From: Dryocosmus kuriphilus
Taxonomy: Eukaryota > Arthropoda > Insecta > Hymenoptera > Cynipidae
DNA: 64,000 nucleotides
Reading direction: 5' to 3'
Assembly: GCA_038277395.1 (NCBI GenBank)
Contig: CM076193.1
Coordinates: 180,663,335-180,727,334 of the forward strand
A program made the position numbers and the translations under genes. How positions within the stretch are numbered: position 1 is the first letter of the stretch; each line of letters begins with the position of its first letter. The notes beneath the pieces were generated by a model. The model searched no databases. It was not told where the DNA came from and saw nothing but the letters and a program-made list of their open reading frames with translations. This document shows, one piece after another, positions 55,195 through 64,000 of this stretch.

Positions 55195-56350
55195 AAAAAA
55201 ATCTGCCCGCTGCGCGGCGCACATTCTCATCGACGCGCTACGCGCGCCCGCGCTTCGCGCGAAGTATGAGCGCGCCTAGGGCGCGCGTCTGTTGGCACTC
55301 GCGCTTCGCGCTCGATAGATTATTCACCTCGCGCTACGCGCTCGGTGTTTATAGATCGTATAAACCCTTTTAGATTAGAATATTACAAAAGAAATTATTT
55401 TACTTAAGGCTCTATCGCCCTTAAGGAATACATTCTCATCATGACACTCGCGCTTCGCGCTCGATAAATTACGTTTCTTTTAAAAACACATCATTATAGA
55501 TTGGTAAAGCTCTTTTTGATTTTCCAAATTTTTACAATACAGGATTTCGATTCTTAAAAGTAAAACGATGAGTCCTTATAAATAAATTTTGTAGCTATTT
55601 CCAAGGTGAACAATTCTGCTTGTTAATATTTTCTCATATCTTGCACAGTTTTTGCTGAAAGTGGTTTTCTTTTGATATTCATAACATATTTCACGAATAA
55701 CTCAAAAAAACTGCGACGTCTGATCAAAAAAATGATATGGAGAGCAAATTTGTAGACAATTTGGAGACGAACAACTTTTGTTTATTATTATTTTTCCTTA
55801 TCTTCCATAGTTTGGCGGGCAATTTTAAATTTTTGATTTTTGATAACGTTTTTTATTGATTAAAACAAAAAACCGTTCATTTTATCAAAAAAACGGTTAA
55901 GACAAAATTTGTATGATTTTTTTGAGATGAACAATTTACTTTCTTACATTTTTTTTTGTATCTCTGATAGTTTAGCCGGAAAATGGATTTTTTGATTTTG
56001 TGAAAACCGTTTTTGATGGATAAAACCATAACCGTTGGTCAAAAACCGCTGGTTAACGAACTCGTCCTTTTTTTTTGGACTTAAAGTAGTGTGCCAAAGC
56101 GCAATCCAATCCGATTAGTCCTTCGAAAGTTATCGTGGGGAACAGACGACGACAACGACGACAACGACAACAACGACGACAACGACAAACGACAACGACA
56201 ACGACAACGACGACAACGCCAACAGACAGACAGACACGGTCGTAAAAACCATTTTTTCGGATTCAGGGAGGTCTTAAAACGTGGAGATTTCATGAAATCC
56301 GCGAAAGTCAATTTTTGCATAAATTAAATTGCCTTCTCTGATGAGAATGT
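55195..56350 (-). mobile_element. Helentron-like non-autonomous repeat, copy 6 (reverse)
   Basis: On the minus strand: ACATTCTCATCAGAGAAGG start (56,350), 'gactttcgcggatttcatg', a long GTTGTCGTC block (56,145-56,225), subrepeats, the CCTTAAG-arm stem (55,408-55,430) and an excellent hairpin tail. The tail includes GCGCGAAGCGCG and GCGCGTAGCGCG palindromes (55,230-55,345 and 55,447-55,464). It closes with GATGAGAATGT and a GCGCCGCGCAGCGGGC-type stem ending in AGATTTTTTT. The opposite orientation to copies 2 and 3 shows this is a dispersed family, not a tandem satellite. Confidence 0.65.
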
Positions 56351-56741
56351 AAAAATCCGCAATTTTTCAGCAGAATTTTGCGCGATACGACAATAATGTA
56401 AGATACAATTTTTTCATACACATAGTTTTTTGTTTTAATCCGTGAAAAATTGTTACTAAATGTAAAAAAATTTTATTTTTCCTGGACCAGACTGCATAAA
56501 ATATTCACGTTTTGGGACAAACTTCGTACGAAGCCCGTGAGGACGTAGTATGAGAATTTATTTGTTAAAGCCGAAAGAAATTTAACAAAAAAGTTCAAAA
56601 ACTACCAAATTACACTGAATCAATAGGGTGTAGGGTAAAATGCAAATATTTGAAAATGAAAATGCTTGGGTTCCTGTTTTTTTCCTTTTGTGTCTAAGAA
56701 AGAGAACAGTGTGAAGTTTCATTATGACCAACAAATTTTAG
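56351..56741. other. Spacer between Helentron-like copies
   Basis: Partly related to the family ('cagcagaattttgcgcgatac'), then unrelated sequence. A 'gaagcccgtgaggacgtagtatgagaat' segment at 56,531-56,558 resembles a decayed 3' terminal module. Confidence 0.35.
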
Positions 56742-58272
56742 ACAATTCTCATTTTAAGAGAAGGTATTAGATTTATGTAAAATCTTTGACTTTCGCGAGA
56801 TTTTCATGATGAATATAGCTCCCACGTTTTTGGGGGCCAGACACCCCTGAGTCAGAATTTAAAAACGGTTTTTACGACCGTGAGTCTGTCTGTATTTATG
56901 TTGTTGTCGTTGTCGTCGTTGTATACGTTTGTCCGTAAATGTAGTGCGTTGTCGGTCGTTGTCCGTACGACTGTGATCGCGATAATAATTTCGAAAGGGA
57001 CGTTTCTAATCGGATTGGGAGTGCGCTTTTTTAGGTACACTTTCTTGGAAGGGGGTAAATAAGAAAGTTCGAGTTCGTTAACTACGCTGTAACTTTTGGA
57101 CCAAAAGTAATGGTTTTTATCCATCAAAAAACTGGTTTTCCCTCAACAGAAAACCTCAAAAACCCCATTTTTTCCGTCTGTTTCCGGCTAAACCATAAGA
57201 GATACAAAAAATATGTAAGATAGTAAAATTGTTTCGCATCCTCAAAAAAAATTTACAAATTTTTGTCTTAACCCGTTTTTTGATAAAATTGTATGAAATG
57301 TTTGGAAATTTTTGTTTTTTAATCAAGAAAATCGCTATTAAAATTAAAAAAACTCAGGTTTTCACGCCAAAATATTCAAGATTTCAAAAAATTGGTAAAG
57401 ATCAAGGTCTATTCAATTTAAAAAATATTGGTTCTACCAATTTTGTTTTAAGCATTTTTTCATAAAATGCACGGTTTTTGTTTTTATCGAAGAGAAGGAG
57501 AACGTTTATTAAAAATCAATTGATTTTTCAAATTTCCGTTCATTTACAAACTATGCAAGATTACGGAAAAATAAACGGTAATAAGGGACAAAATTTGTTC
57601 AGATTCAAAGCAGGTCTACAAAATTTGCTTTCTATTATTTTTTCGATACAGATGCCGTGAACTTTCTTTGAGTTATTCGTGAAAATATGTTTATGAAATA
57701 TAAAAGAAAACCACTTTTTTCAGCAAACCGCTATGCAAGACGTCCTTTCTTGAGGAAAATATTAACAAGCAGCAGAATTGTTCACACTTGGAAAAGAGCA
57801 ACAAAATTTTAGTATTCGAAAGAACTTATCGTTTTACTTTTAAGAATCGAAAAACCTCTGTATTGTGAACAATTTGGAAAATCGACAAAAAAACACTTTA
57901 CCAAATCTACAATGTCTTTTAAAAAAATGTAATTACTCGAGCGCGAAGCGCGTTACGTGTCATGATGAGAAACCAGTATTCCTTTAAGGACGATAGAGCC
58001 TTAAGTAAAATTTTCAGGAAAATCCTTTTGGAATTTTTAATTTGCATAAGGATTGTACGTAACCAAATACGATCGTAGCATAAACCCCGGCGCGTATGCG
58101 CCTATGCATGAAATAATTTTATCGAGCGCGAAGCCGCGATATGTGGAGTTTGCCAACAAGAAACCATGACCGCGCCCCTTACGTTATTCAGATGGGCACG
58201 TATCATTACTTCTCGCGTGATGTATGCGCGCGGTTATCAGATGTGCCCGCGAATAGCGGGGGCAGATTTTTT
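56742..58272 (+). mobile_element. Helentron-like non-autonomous repeat, copy 7
   Basis: All family blocks are present in order, but small insertions are scattered about every 10-30 bp, making the copy ~200 bp longer than copies 2 and 3. The tail keeps GAGCGCGAAGCGCG (57,940) and a CCCGCGAATAGCGGG 3' stem-loop (58,244-58,258) followed by AGATTTTTT. The excess of single-base insertions over substitutions is unusual for ordinary decay. Confidence 0.6.
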
Positions 58273-58599
58273 GATAACTCCGCTTAGCCAATATTATGTC
58301 GAAAAAAATGTACCTCACAAAAAAACGGATATTATTATTTTTTTTTCTATTTACTCCACAACTTCGATCTTATTCGAAAAATCTCGTAGATAAACTTAAT
58401 TGGTAGACGAGTAAAAATACTTCCTGTTTTATGTTGAAAGAGTTTTTCGAGTACAACCCATACCATTCTCGCAGGAAACACAAAATGCTACCTAACGCAT
58501 TTAATAAAAAAAACTGTTTTTACTGCCAAATTTTTATTCGTAATTTTATTCAAAAAAATCGTTTATTTCATTAACAATTTTTTCTTATAACGGCCGAAG

Positions 58600-60076
58600 G
58601 TATGTAGAGTTCTTTTATATAAAAATTTGACGTTTCGAGAAAGCATTTCATGTAAATCTCCACCTGTTTTCGAGAACCCAACTGAACGTTCAGAAACAAG
58701 AAAACGGTTGGGTTATTGAAATTAATATTTTTTTACGACCTTGTTCTGTCTTCCTGTTGTCGGCGTTCCGTTCATCAGTTGTCGTATCGTCTTTGATCGC
58801 GCCGATAACTTTCGAAGGACACATAATTCGGATTGGAGAGCGCTGAAATGGTTGACACTTATTTAAGGGGTTTAAAAATAAAAAGAACTAAGGACGACGT
58901 TCGTTCTTAAACTGCGGTTTTTGACGAACAGTTATGGTTTTAACCATCTGCAAAATCCGGTTTTCACAAAAATCAGAAAAAGAAAAAATTCATTTTCCGA
59001 CTAAACTATGAGAAGATGACAAAAAAAAAATGTTCAGAGAGTGAAATTGTTCCATCTGAAAAAATCTACAAATTTTGTTTTAAACCGATTTTTTTTTTGA
59101 TTTTAACAATGAAACGGTTTTTGGTTTTAATCAAGAAAAACGCTATTATTAAAATATAAAAAGAAACTCTGGTTTTTCATGACAAAACCTATTTCAAGAT
59201 ACAAGAAAATGGTTAAAAGAACGCAAAGTTCTTCAATTTAAAAGAAAGATCATACAAATATTATGATTTTAACCATTTTTTTGATGAAATGCCTTAATGG
59301 TCATTTGTTTTAATCGATAAAACGTGTATATTAAAAATGAAAATTATTCAAATTTCTGCCAAACTATATGCAATAGATAAGGGAAAAAGAAATGGATAAT
59401 AAACAGTTGTTTGTTCGCCTCAAGAAGATCTACAAAATTGCTTTCTGTATCATTTTTTTGAGTAATGACGCGTAGTTTTTGGAGTTATTCGTGAAACTAT
59501 GTTATGAAATATAAGAAAATCAACAATTTTTCAGCTAAACTATGCAAGATATGAGAAAATTATTAATCCAAATCAGAAATGTTTCACCCTTGGGAAAAAG
59601 AGCTACAAAAATTTATTTTTAGAAGGACTCATTCGGTTTTACTTTTTAAGAATCGCGAAAATATTTTCTCTATTGTGAAAATTTGGGAAAAACATCAAAA
59701 GAAGCTTTACCAAATCCTACCAATGTCTTTTAAAAAAAATGTAAATCATTCGAGCGCGAAGCGCGATAGTGTATTGTCATGATGGAAGGAAATGTATTCC
59801 ATTAAGGGCGATAGAGCCCTAAAGTAAAAATAATTTCTTTTGTAATTTTTAATTTAAAAGTTTTATACGATCCATAAACACCGAGCAACGTAGCGCGAAG
59901 GTGAAATTAATTCTATCGATCGAGCGCGCGAAAGCAGCGAGTGGCTTTAGTGCCGAACAGGAAACAGTCTGCGCGCCGCCGCAGGCCGCAGCTTCTACTT
60001 ACTTCGCGCGAAAGTGTCGTGCGCGACGGTCGTGGATGAGAGAATGTGTCCGCTCGAAATCGGGCAGGATTCTTTT
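58600..60076 (+). mobile_element. Helentron-like non-autonomous repeat, copy 8
   Basis: Family order is retained (the 'gataactttcgaaggac' block at 58,803, subrepeats to 59,600, GAGCGCGAAGCGCGA at 59,752, the CCATTAAGG-type stem near 59,800, 3' end near 60,045-60,076). It is the most insertion-rich copy: even the palindromes are disrupted (GCGCGCGAAAGCAGCGAG). The 5' terminal motif is not recognisable, so the start is approximate. Confidence 0.55.
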
Positions 60077-60929
60077 CATATGAAAAATGCTGCAATTTTT
60101 TTTTTGTGTACACTTTTTTTTATCATTTCAAACAAGACATTAGAATGTATATTTTACGATATTGCTATTTGGTGTTTAAATAGAAAAAAAATTATGTGAA
60201 AAATATACACTTCTCCGACAATTTATATTTAAATTCTGGCAAATTTATTTATATGCTTTATATTGCAAGGATTCCGGAAACAGTCTCTCGTATCGATTTT
60301 ACGATTATTCTTATTTGGTGTAAGAAAAGAGAATTTATTTTTTTTTTAAACACAGGATATAATTTTGAGCCTAACAATGTTGTACTAGGGATATAAAAAT
60401 TTGGCGCAACCCTTTCTGATATTGAATATTTCAAATCCATTTCAAGTCATCTCTCATCCTTCCCCTTAAAATAATACAAAAAAATTTCACGTTTCTGATC
60501 ATATTTTGATTTTTTTTCTCGTGGAGAACGGTATGTGTTGTATCGAAAAAATTCATTTTTAACATAAAAGATGTACTTTTTCAATCCCCAATAAGGTTCA
60601 GTCCTTAATAATTTTCTTGATAAAACCGACTATTTTATGTGAGTAAATAGAACGAAGAATAAAACACGCTTTTTTTGGGGATGTTTTTAGACTTCATTAT
60701 ATTAAAAATTTTCTTCACTACTTTTGTGCGTACGTTATCATACACAACACAAAATATGCATTAATATGCAAATGCGGACTTTTATCGAATCTGAAGTGCG
60801 TCCTTCCCCTTGTCCTCCTCTCCCTAAATCTAAAATCAGAATTTTTTCTAAAGCTTTCTTTTTCGCTCCAAGTACTGCACCGTTATAATATTATATTAAA
60901 CTTTTTAATTAACAAAGACCCTTTTTATC
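60077..60929. other. AT-rich intergenic DNA, no gene recognised
   Basis: No recognisable feature other than AT-rich, T-run-containing sequence. Confidence 0.35.
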
Positions 60930-61160
60930 AGTGTTGGTAAGGATCTTAGTGGTGTTGGGCGGACAACCCGAAGTCAGTTATTTAAGTTTGTCAGTTTGAT
61001 TCTCGGGAGTACTGCTGACTGAGAAGGGAAAACGCCGTGTGGAACAAGGATCAACCTTAGGTCTCAGTTGGTTCTGATGGGACATATCGTATCCACAGTA
61101 AGGCAACCACCCAACCATACAACCGAATCGACCCATTCCATCGAACCTGCCAAGTAGGCA
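60930..61160 (+). mobile_element. Possible tRNA-derived SINE
   Basis: A GC-richer island begins with 'cttagtggtgttgggcgg', resembling a tRNA-type A box, and about 50 nt further has 'gtttgattctcggg', resembling a degenerate B box (GGTTCGANNCC). A CCA-rich body follows (61,095-61,150) with no clear tail. The spacing fits an internal Pol III promoter, but both boxes are imperfect and no second copy is in the window. Confidence 0.3.
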
Positions 61161-62615
61161 TGCCTCTTTGCTTACCTCTTTATCTCCATCTCACTTCCCT
61201 TTCCTGCTCGGATTTCTCGTATGTTTCCTATCTTGTAATGTCAGGAACAAAAAGCGTCGATGGAGCTCAAGCGCATGCGAGAAATCCTCTATGCGAACAA
61301 AGGAACCACATTTAATTAATAGTATTATAACTTCATCGATGGTTTCCACTCTGCTTCGACCCCTGAAATGGAGTGTTGATTGTTTTGTGATCTGTTATTT
61401 GATCTTTGCAATTAAAACTTTGAGGTAGTCTATTTGAGTTTGCTCGAATTTGGATTGCCTTTTAGTTGGAGATCAGTTTCAGTATAGATGGATTAAAAAG
61501 TGATTATCCAATTTTATCTATTATTTATTATTATTATTAAATTGTTACACCATATAAAGGATTTGCAGTACTAGTCATATGACAAATTAGTAGAAAATTA
61601 CCAACTTTTTTTAAAATTTTTTGTTAAGGTGCAAATAGGGGCAAAAGTATTAGAGAACTTCCGTTTTTTTTAATTTTTTCAATTTCTCAGCTCTCTAAAA
61701 TTGAACCAGTGAAATTTCGTCTTTCATGGAAGAATTCACTGAAATCAGTCACTGAAGTGAGTCAGAAAAAGTTTCATAGGGATTGAATGAGTGAACACTG
61801 AGCATCTGTTTCTACAGCATGTAGGTTATGTCACGTCATCGTGTTGTTTGTCGCGTCGCGTAGTAGTTATTTGGCAAAGAAAGCGTCCACCGCTGGGGTG
61901 GTACATGGCGACTTGCAGCATCAAACACCAAACTGGTTGCTCAGGGGGGAAAAAGAACAATATATTTGAAATAAGTAAAAATCTTTTATTATATACACTT
62001 AATAATATTTGTTATTGTCGTTCACAAAAGCACTGCTCTTGTGATTACACAAGTGCAAGCGCCGGTCGACGTCGAAAGAAATATAATAAAATTGATTATT
62101 GCCGGACGGACGGAATTATAATATTCAAGTTCTCGTCTACATCCATTTGTCGCACGTATAACGTTTCAAAATCTGATATTCGTTATTGATAGAATTATTT
62201 TCTCTGTCCTTGCGTACAAAGTGGGCCCTTTGTTTCGTCAGAACCAACATTCATTAATCGGCACATTTATCTATTGGGTTGGTCAATAATAATAAATAAC
62301 AGTGATGAAATTGATAACTGAGACGTGACTTTGTAGAAAGTTATGAACTGCAAGCATGTAAAGTTGGAACAAGTCATCTGCTGTCTGCTGTAAACATATT
62401 GTGGCTGTATTCTAATTTTCAATAGGTAACGAAACCCATTTAATGAATTTATCGTTTTTACAACAGAATAAATTATATTGCTTATTTTATATCAATATTC
62501 ATATAGAAAGATGTAAACACACTTGTATTACTATCGTCAATTCACATATATTTTTTTTATTGACATATATAATAAGTATACGTTAATATATTATAATATA
62601 AATTCATCTTCCCAT
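61161..62615. other. Intergenic DNA, no gene recognised
   Basis: A 132-codon plus-strand open frame (61,791-62,189) is Cys/Ser-rich without a recognisable domain. A (TTA)n stretch lies at 61,518-61,540. At 62,275 'ttgggttggtcaataat' resembles a mariner end, but no partner was found. Confidence 0.3.
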
Positions 62616-62617
62616 TA

Positions 62618-63878
62618 CTGAGGTCCTGTCCGAAAAGTATTCGAATACCTTCGTACCTTTACCGCTGGTGTTATCTTCGTCATCCGGCCCAGTCAGATTT
62701 TTGAAATAGCCCTTAGTTGCATGTTTCGCATTATGTTTGAATGTATCTATGTCGTCAAACGTTTTGGTCCTTTTGAAGTGGAGAGGTTTTCAATTTTGGG
62801 AAATAGTCCAAAAAATTCACAGGGGAGAGAGCTAATCTATGTCGTGACTGTACGTGAGGCTGACGAAGCTGAACCGACATTGTGATTTGTCAAATATTGC
62901 TGCACAAGGTTCGATGAATGCGCTGGTGCATTATCATGGTGAAGAAGCCAGTCACCGCTTGACCAAAGCTGAGGCTGTTTTCTTCTAATTGCGTCACGCA
63001 ATTTTTTCAGAACTTCCTAAAATTCTTTTTTGATTGTCTGACCGTGGGCGATTCGTGGTGAAAAACCCTTTCATAACGAAAAAAAAATCAATATTGAGTT
63101 TGACTTGACATTGCCCCGATTTTGGGGACTTTTTTTTTTCGGTGTGGTCGGATGGAACTTCACTGTGAAGACTGTTTTGTTTGGGGATCATATCCATAAA
63201 CCCCCGTTCGTCCCCAAAATAACTTTTGGAGTACATTTTCTCATCAGAAACCTTTTCCAAGTTTTCCGAGCGACTTAAAAGCGAGGCTTTTCTGCTCTTT
63301 GTGAGCAATTTTGGAAATGCATTTGCACACACACGAGTTTTTCCCAGTTTCTGGGTTTAAAAATTTTCGCAAACATTATTTTGGGGAATTTAAGATCATT
63401 TTTCTAGTTCTCGCAAGTAAACCCGGCATCTTTTTTAAATCGCAAGTCGCACACGCTCATTTTTTCCGGTTTTTTGTGGCTTAAAGGGACGGCCGCAGCG
63501 CGACCCACTTTAACGATTGGCGCCCATTTTTAAATCGCTTTGTCCCTTCATATATCTGGTTTTTTACCCATACAGTCACTTAAAAGGCCTTTGGATCATT
63601 TCAACTTTTCCGCACACGTATTTTAAAATTTTAAAAAAACTTGATGAAATTTTCGCTTTTCAACTCTTTCGTTCTTTTTGAGCAACAAAACAAATCCTTT
63701 CGGGCAAAAGATTCTACAAAAATTTTCCGCTGTGTGCGAACTAAGGAGTCTCGAAAAAAACGGGTATCGGGGGGTTTCCCCTGAAGAGTTGCGTTTGCAA
63801 TAGTACCCGGTAGAGGGCGCTCAAATTTCTGGCGCGGAGATTTAAAGGTTTTCCGGATATTTTTTGGGAGAGACCTCG
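62618..63878 (-). mobile_element. Second mariner element, heavily decayed
   Basis: The left end CTGAGGTCCTGTCCGAAAAG and right end (reverse complement) CGAGGTCTCTCCCAAAAA are matching terminal repeats, with TA at 62,616-62,617 and 63,879-63,880. The length of 1.26 kb is normal. This is a different lineage from the 15.7 kb mariner: its terminal repeats do not match. Confidence 0.75.
62780..63740 (-). pseudogene. mariner transposase, second lineage, degenerate
   Basis: The minus strand shows SRSENLEKVSDEKMY, then GDERGFMDMIPKQNS at the position of the GDETW...YDPE motif holding the first catalytic Asp. A region normally ending in GIVHHEF (here KGFFTTN) follows, then SSGDWLLHHDNAPAHSSNL with the second Asp in another frame. 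The C-terminal PYSPDL region is unrecognisable. The N-terminal half (63,350-63,740) has lost its frame through homopolymer indels. Boundaries are approximate. Confidence 0.7.
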
Positions 63879-64000
63879 TATTTTTAAGATCTGAACTGAG
63901 TTATTGAGAAAAAATAACGTCGGTTTTGATCGTCTGTAAAGACTGAAACAATGCTCTGCAACCCCCGGCGGGAGCCATCTTAAGTAATATGCTTTTTTGC

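Noticed and set aside
61791..62189. 132-codon Cys/Ser-rich plus-strand frame
   Set aside because: No signal peptide, domain or repeat of cysteine spacing could be recognised; length alone is not evidence in this composition.
62270..62300. mariner-like end 'ttgggttggtcaat'
   Set aside because: No inverted partner or transposase remnant at the expected distance.

Overview
The window looks like repeat-dense intergenic or heterochromatic DNA from an insect. The eukaryotic transposon set (two mariner elements, a Tc1 fragment, a Jockey-type LINE, a Penelope-like element, an ISXO2-like DDE element, several fold-back and MITE-like elements), the AT-rich background and the long degenerate tandem repeats support this. 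A hymenopteran is my best guess, but that is a weak inference. I recognise no intact host gene, rRNA, canonical tRNA or CRISPR array. All recognisable coding sequence belongs to decayed transposable elements, with one possible exception: a mirrored zinc-finger/acidic protein pair at 41.3-42.8 kb.

Layout. 1-2.86 kb is extremely A-rich low-complexity DNA. 4.3-5.7, 9.8-11.1, 49.9-51.1, 55.2-56.35, 56.7-58.3 and 58.6-60.1 kb are copies of one ~1.2-1.5 kb repeat family, with partial or rearranged copies at 13.15-14.96, 52.6-53.1 and 55.0-55.2 kb. Its architecture matches non-autonomous Helentrons (HINE/DINE-1 type): an 11-bp 5' motif, the reverse complement of that motif just upstream of a GC-rich 3' stem-loop, and a microsatellite-like variable block inside. 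Its tail is studded with GCGAAGC-type mini-hairpins. 9.5-15.5 kb is a nest of inverted repeats around a 1.8 kb fold-back element. 15.68-17.03 kb is a complete but dead mariner. 19.6-26.8 kb holds a pre-miRNA-like hairpin, MITEs and a ~1.9 kb degenerate tandem array. 27.3-28.0 kb is the GIY-YIG endonuclease end of a Penelope-like element. 28.6-29.9 kb holds two tandem arrays. 30.0-35.9 kb is a nested insertion: an ISXO2-like transposase is split by a GC-rich repeat, which is itself split by a 4.3 kb Jockey-type LINE.

The most striking object is at 35,986-47,487: an 11.5 kb near-palindrome with arms of about 5.4-6.0 kb, a shared 13-bp terminal motif and a ~40-bp G-rich purine centre. Each arm carries, reading outward from the centre, a C2HC zinc-finger module followed after a shared in-frame TAG by an acidic Asp/Glu-rich domain. 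It also carries a ~700-bp tandem repeat and a 62-codon ORF. The arms differ by substitutions, indels and a Tc1 insertion present only in the left arm. This argues against a simple assembly artefact and for a large fold-back element or an old inverted duplication.

Sequence quality may fall toward both ends. The first 2.9 kb, the last two Helentron-like copies and the terminal mariner carry many small insertions and homopolymer expansions compared with sister copies in the interior.
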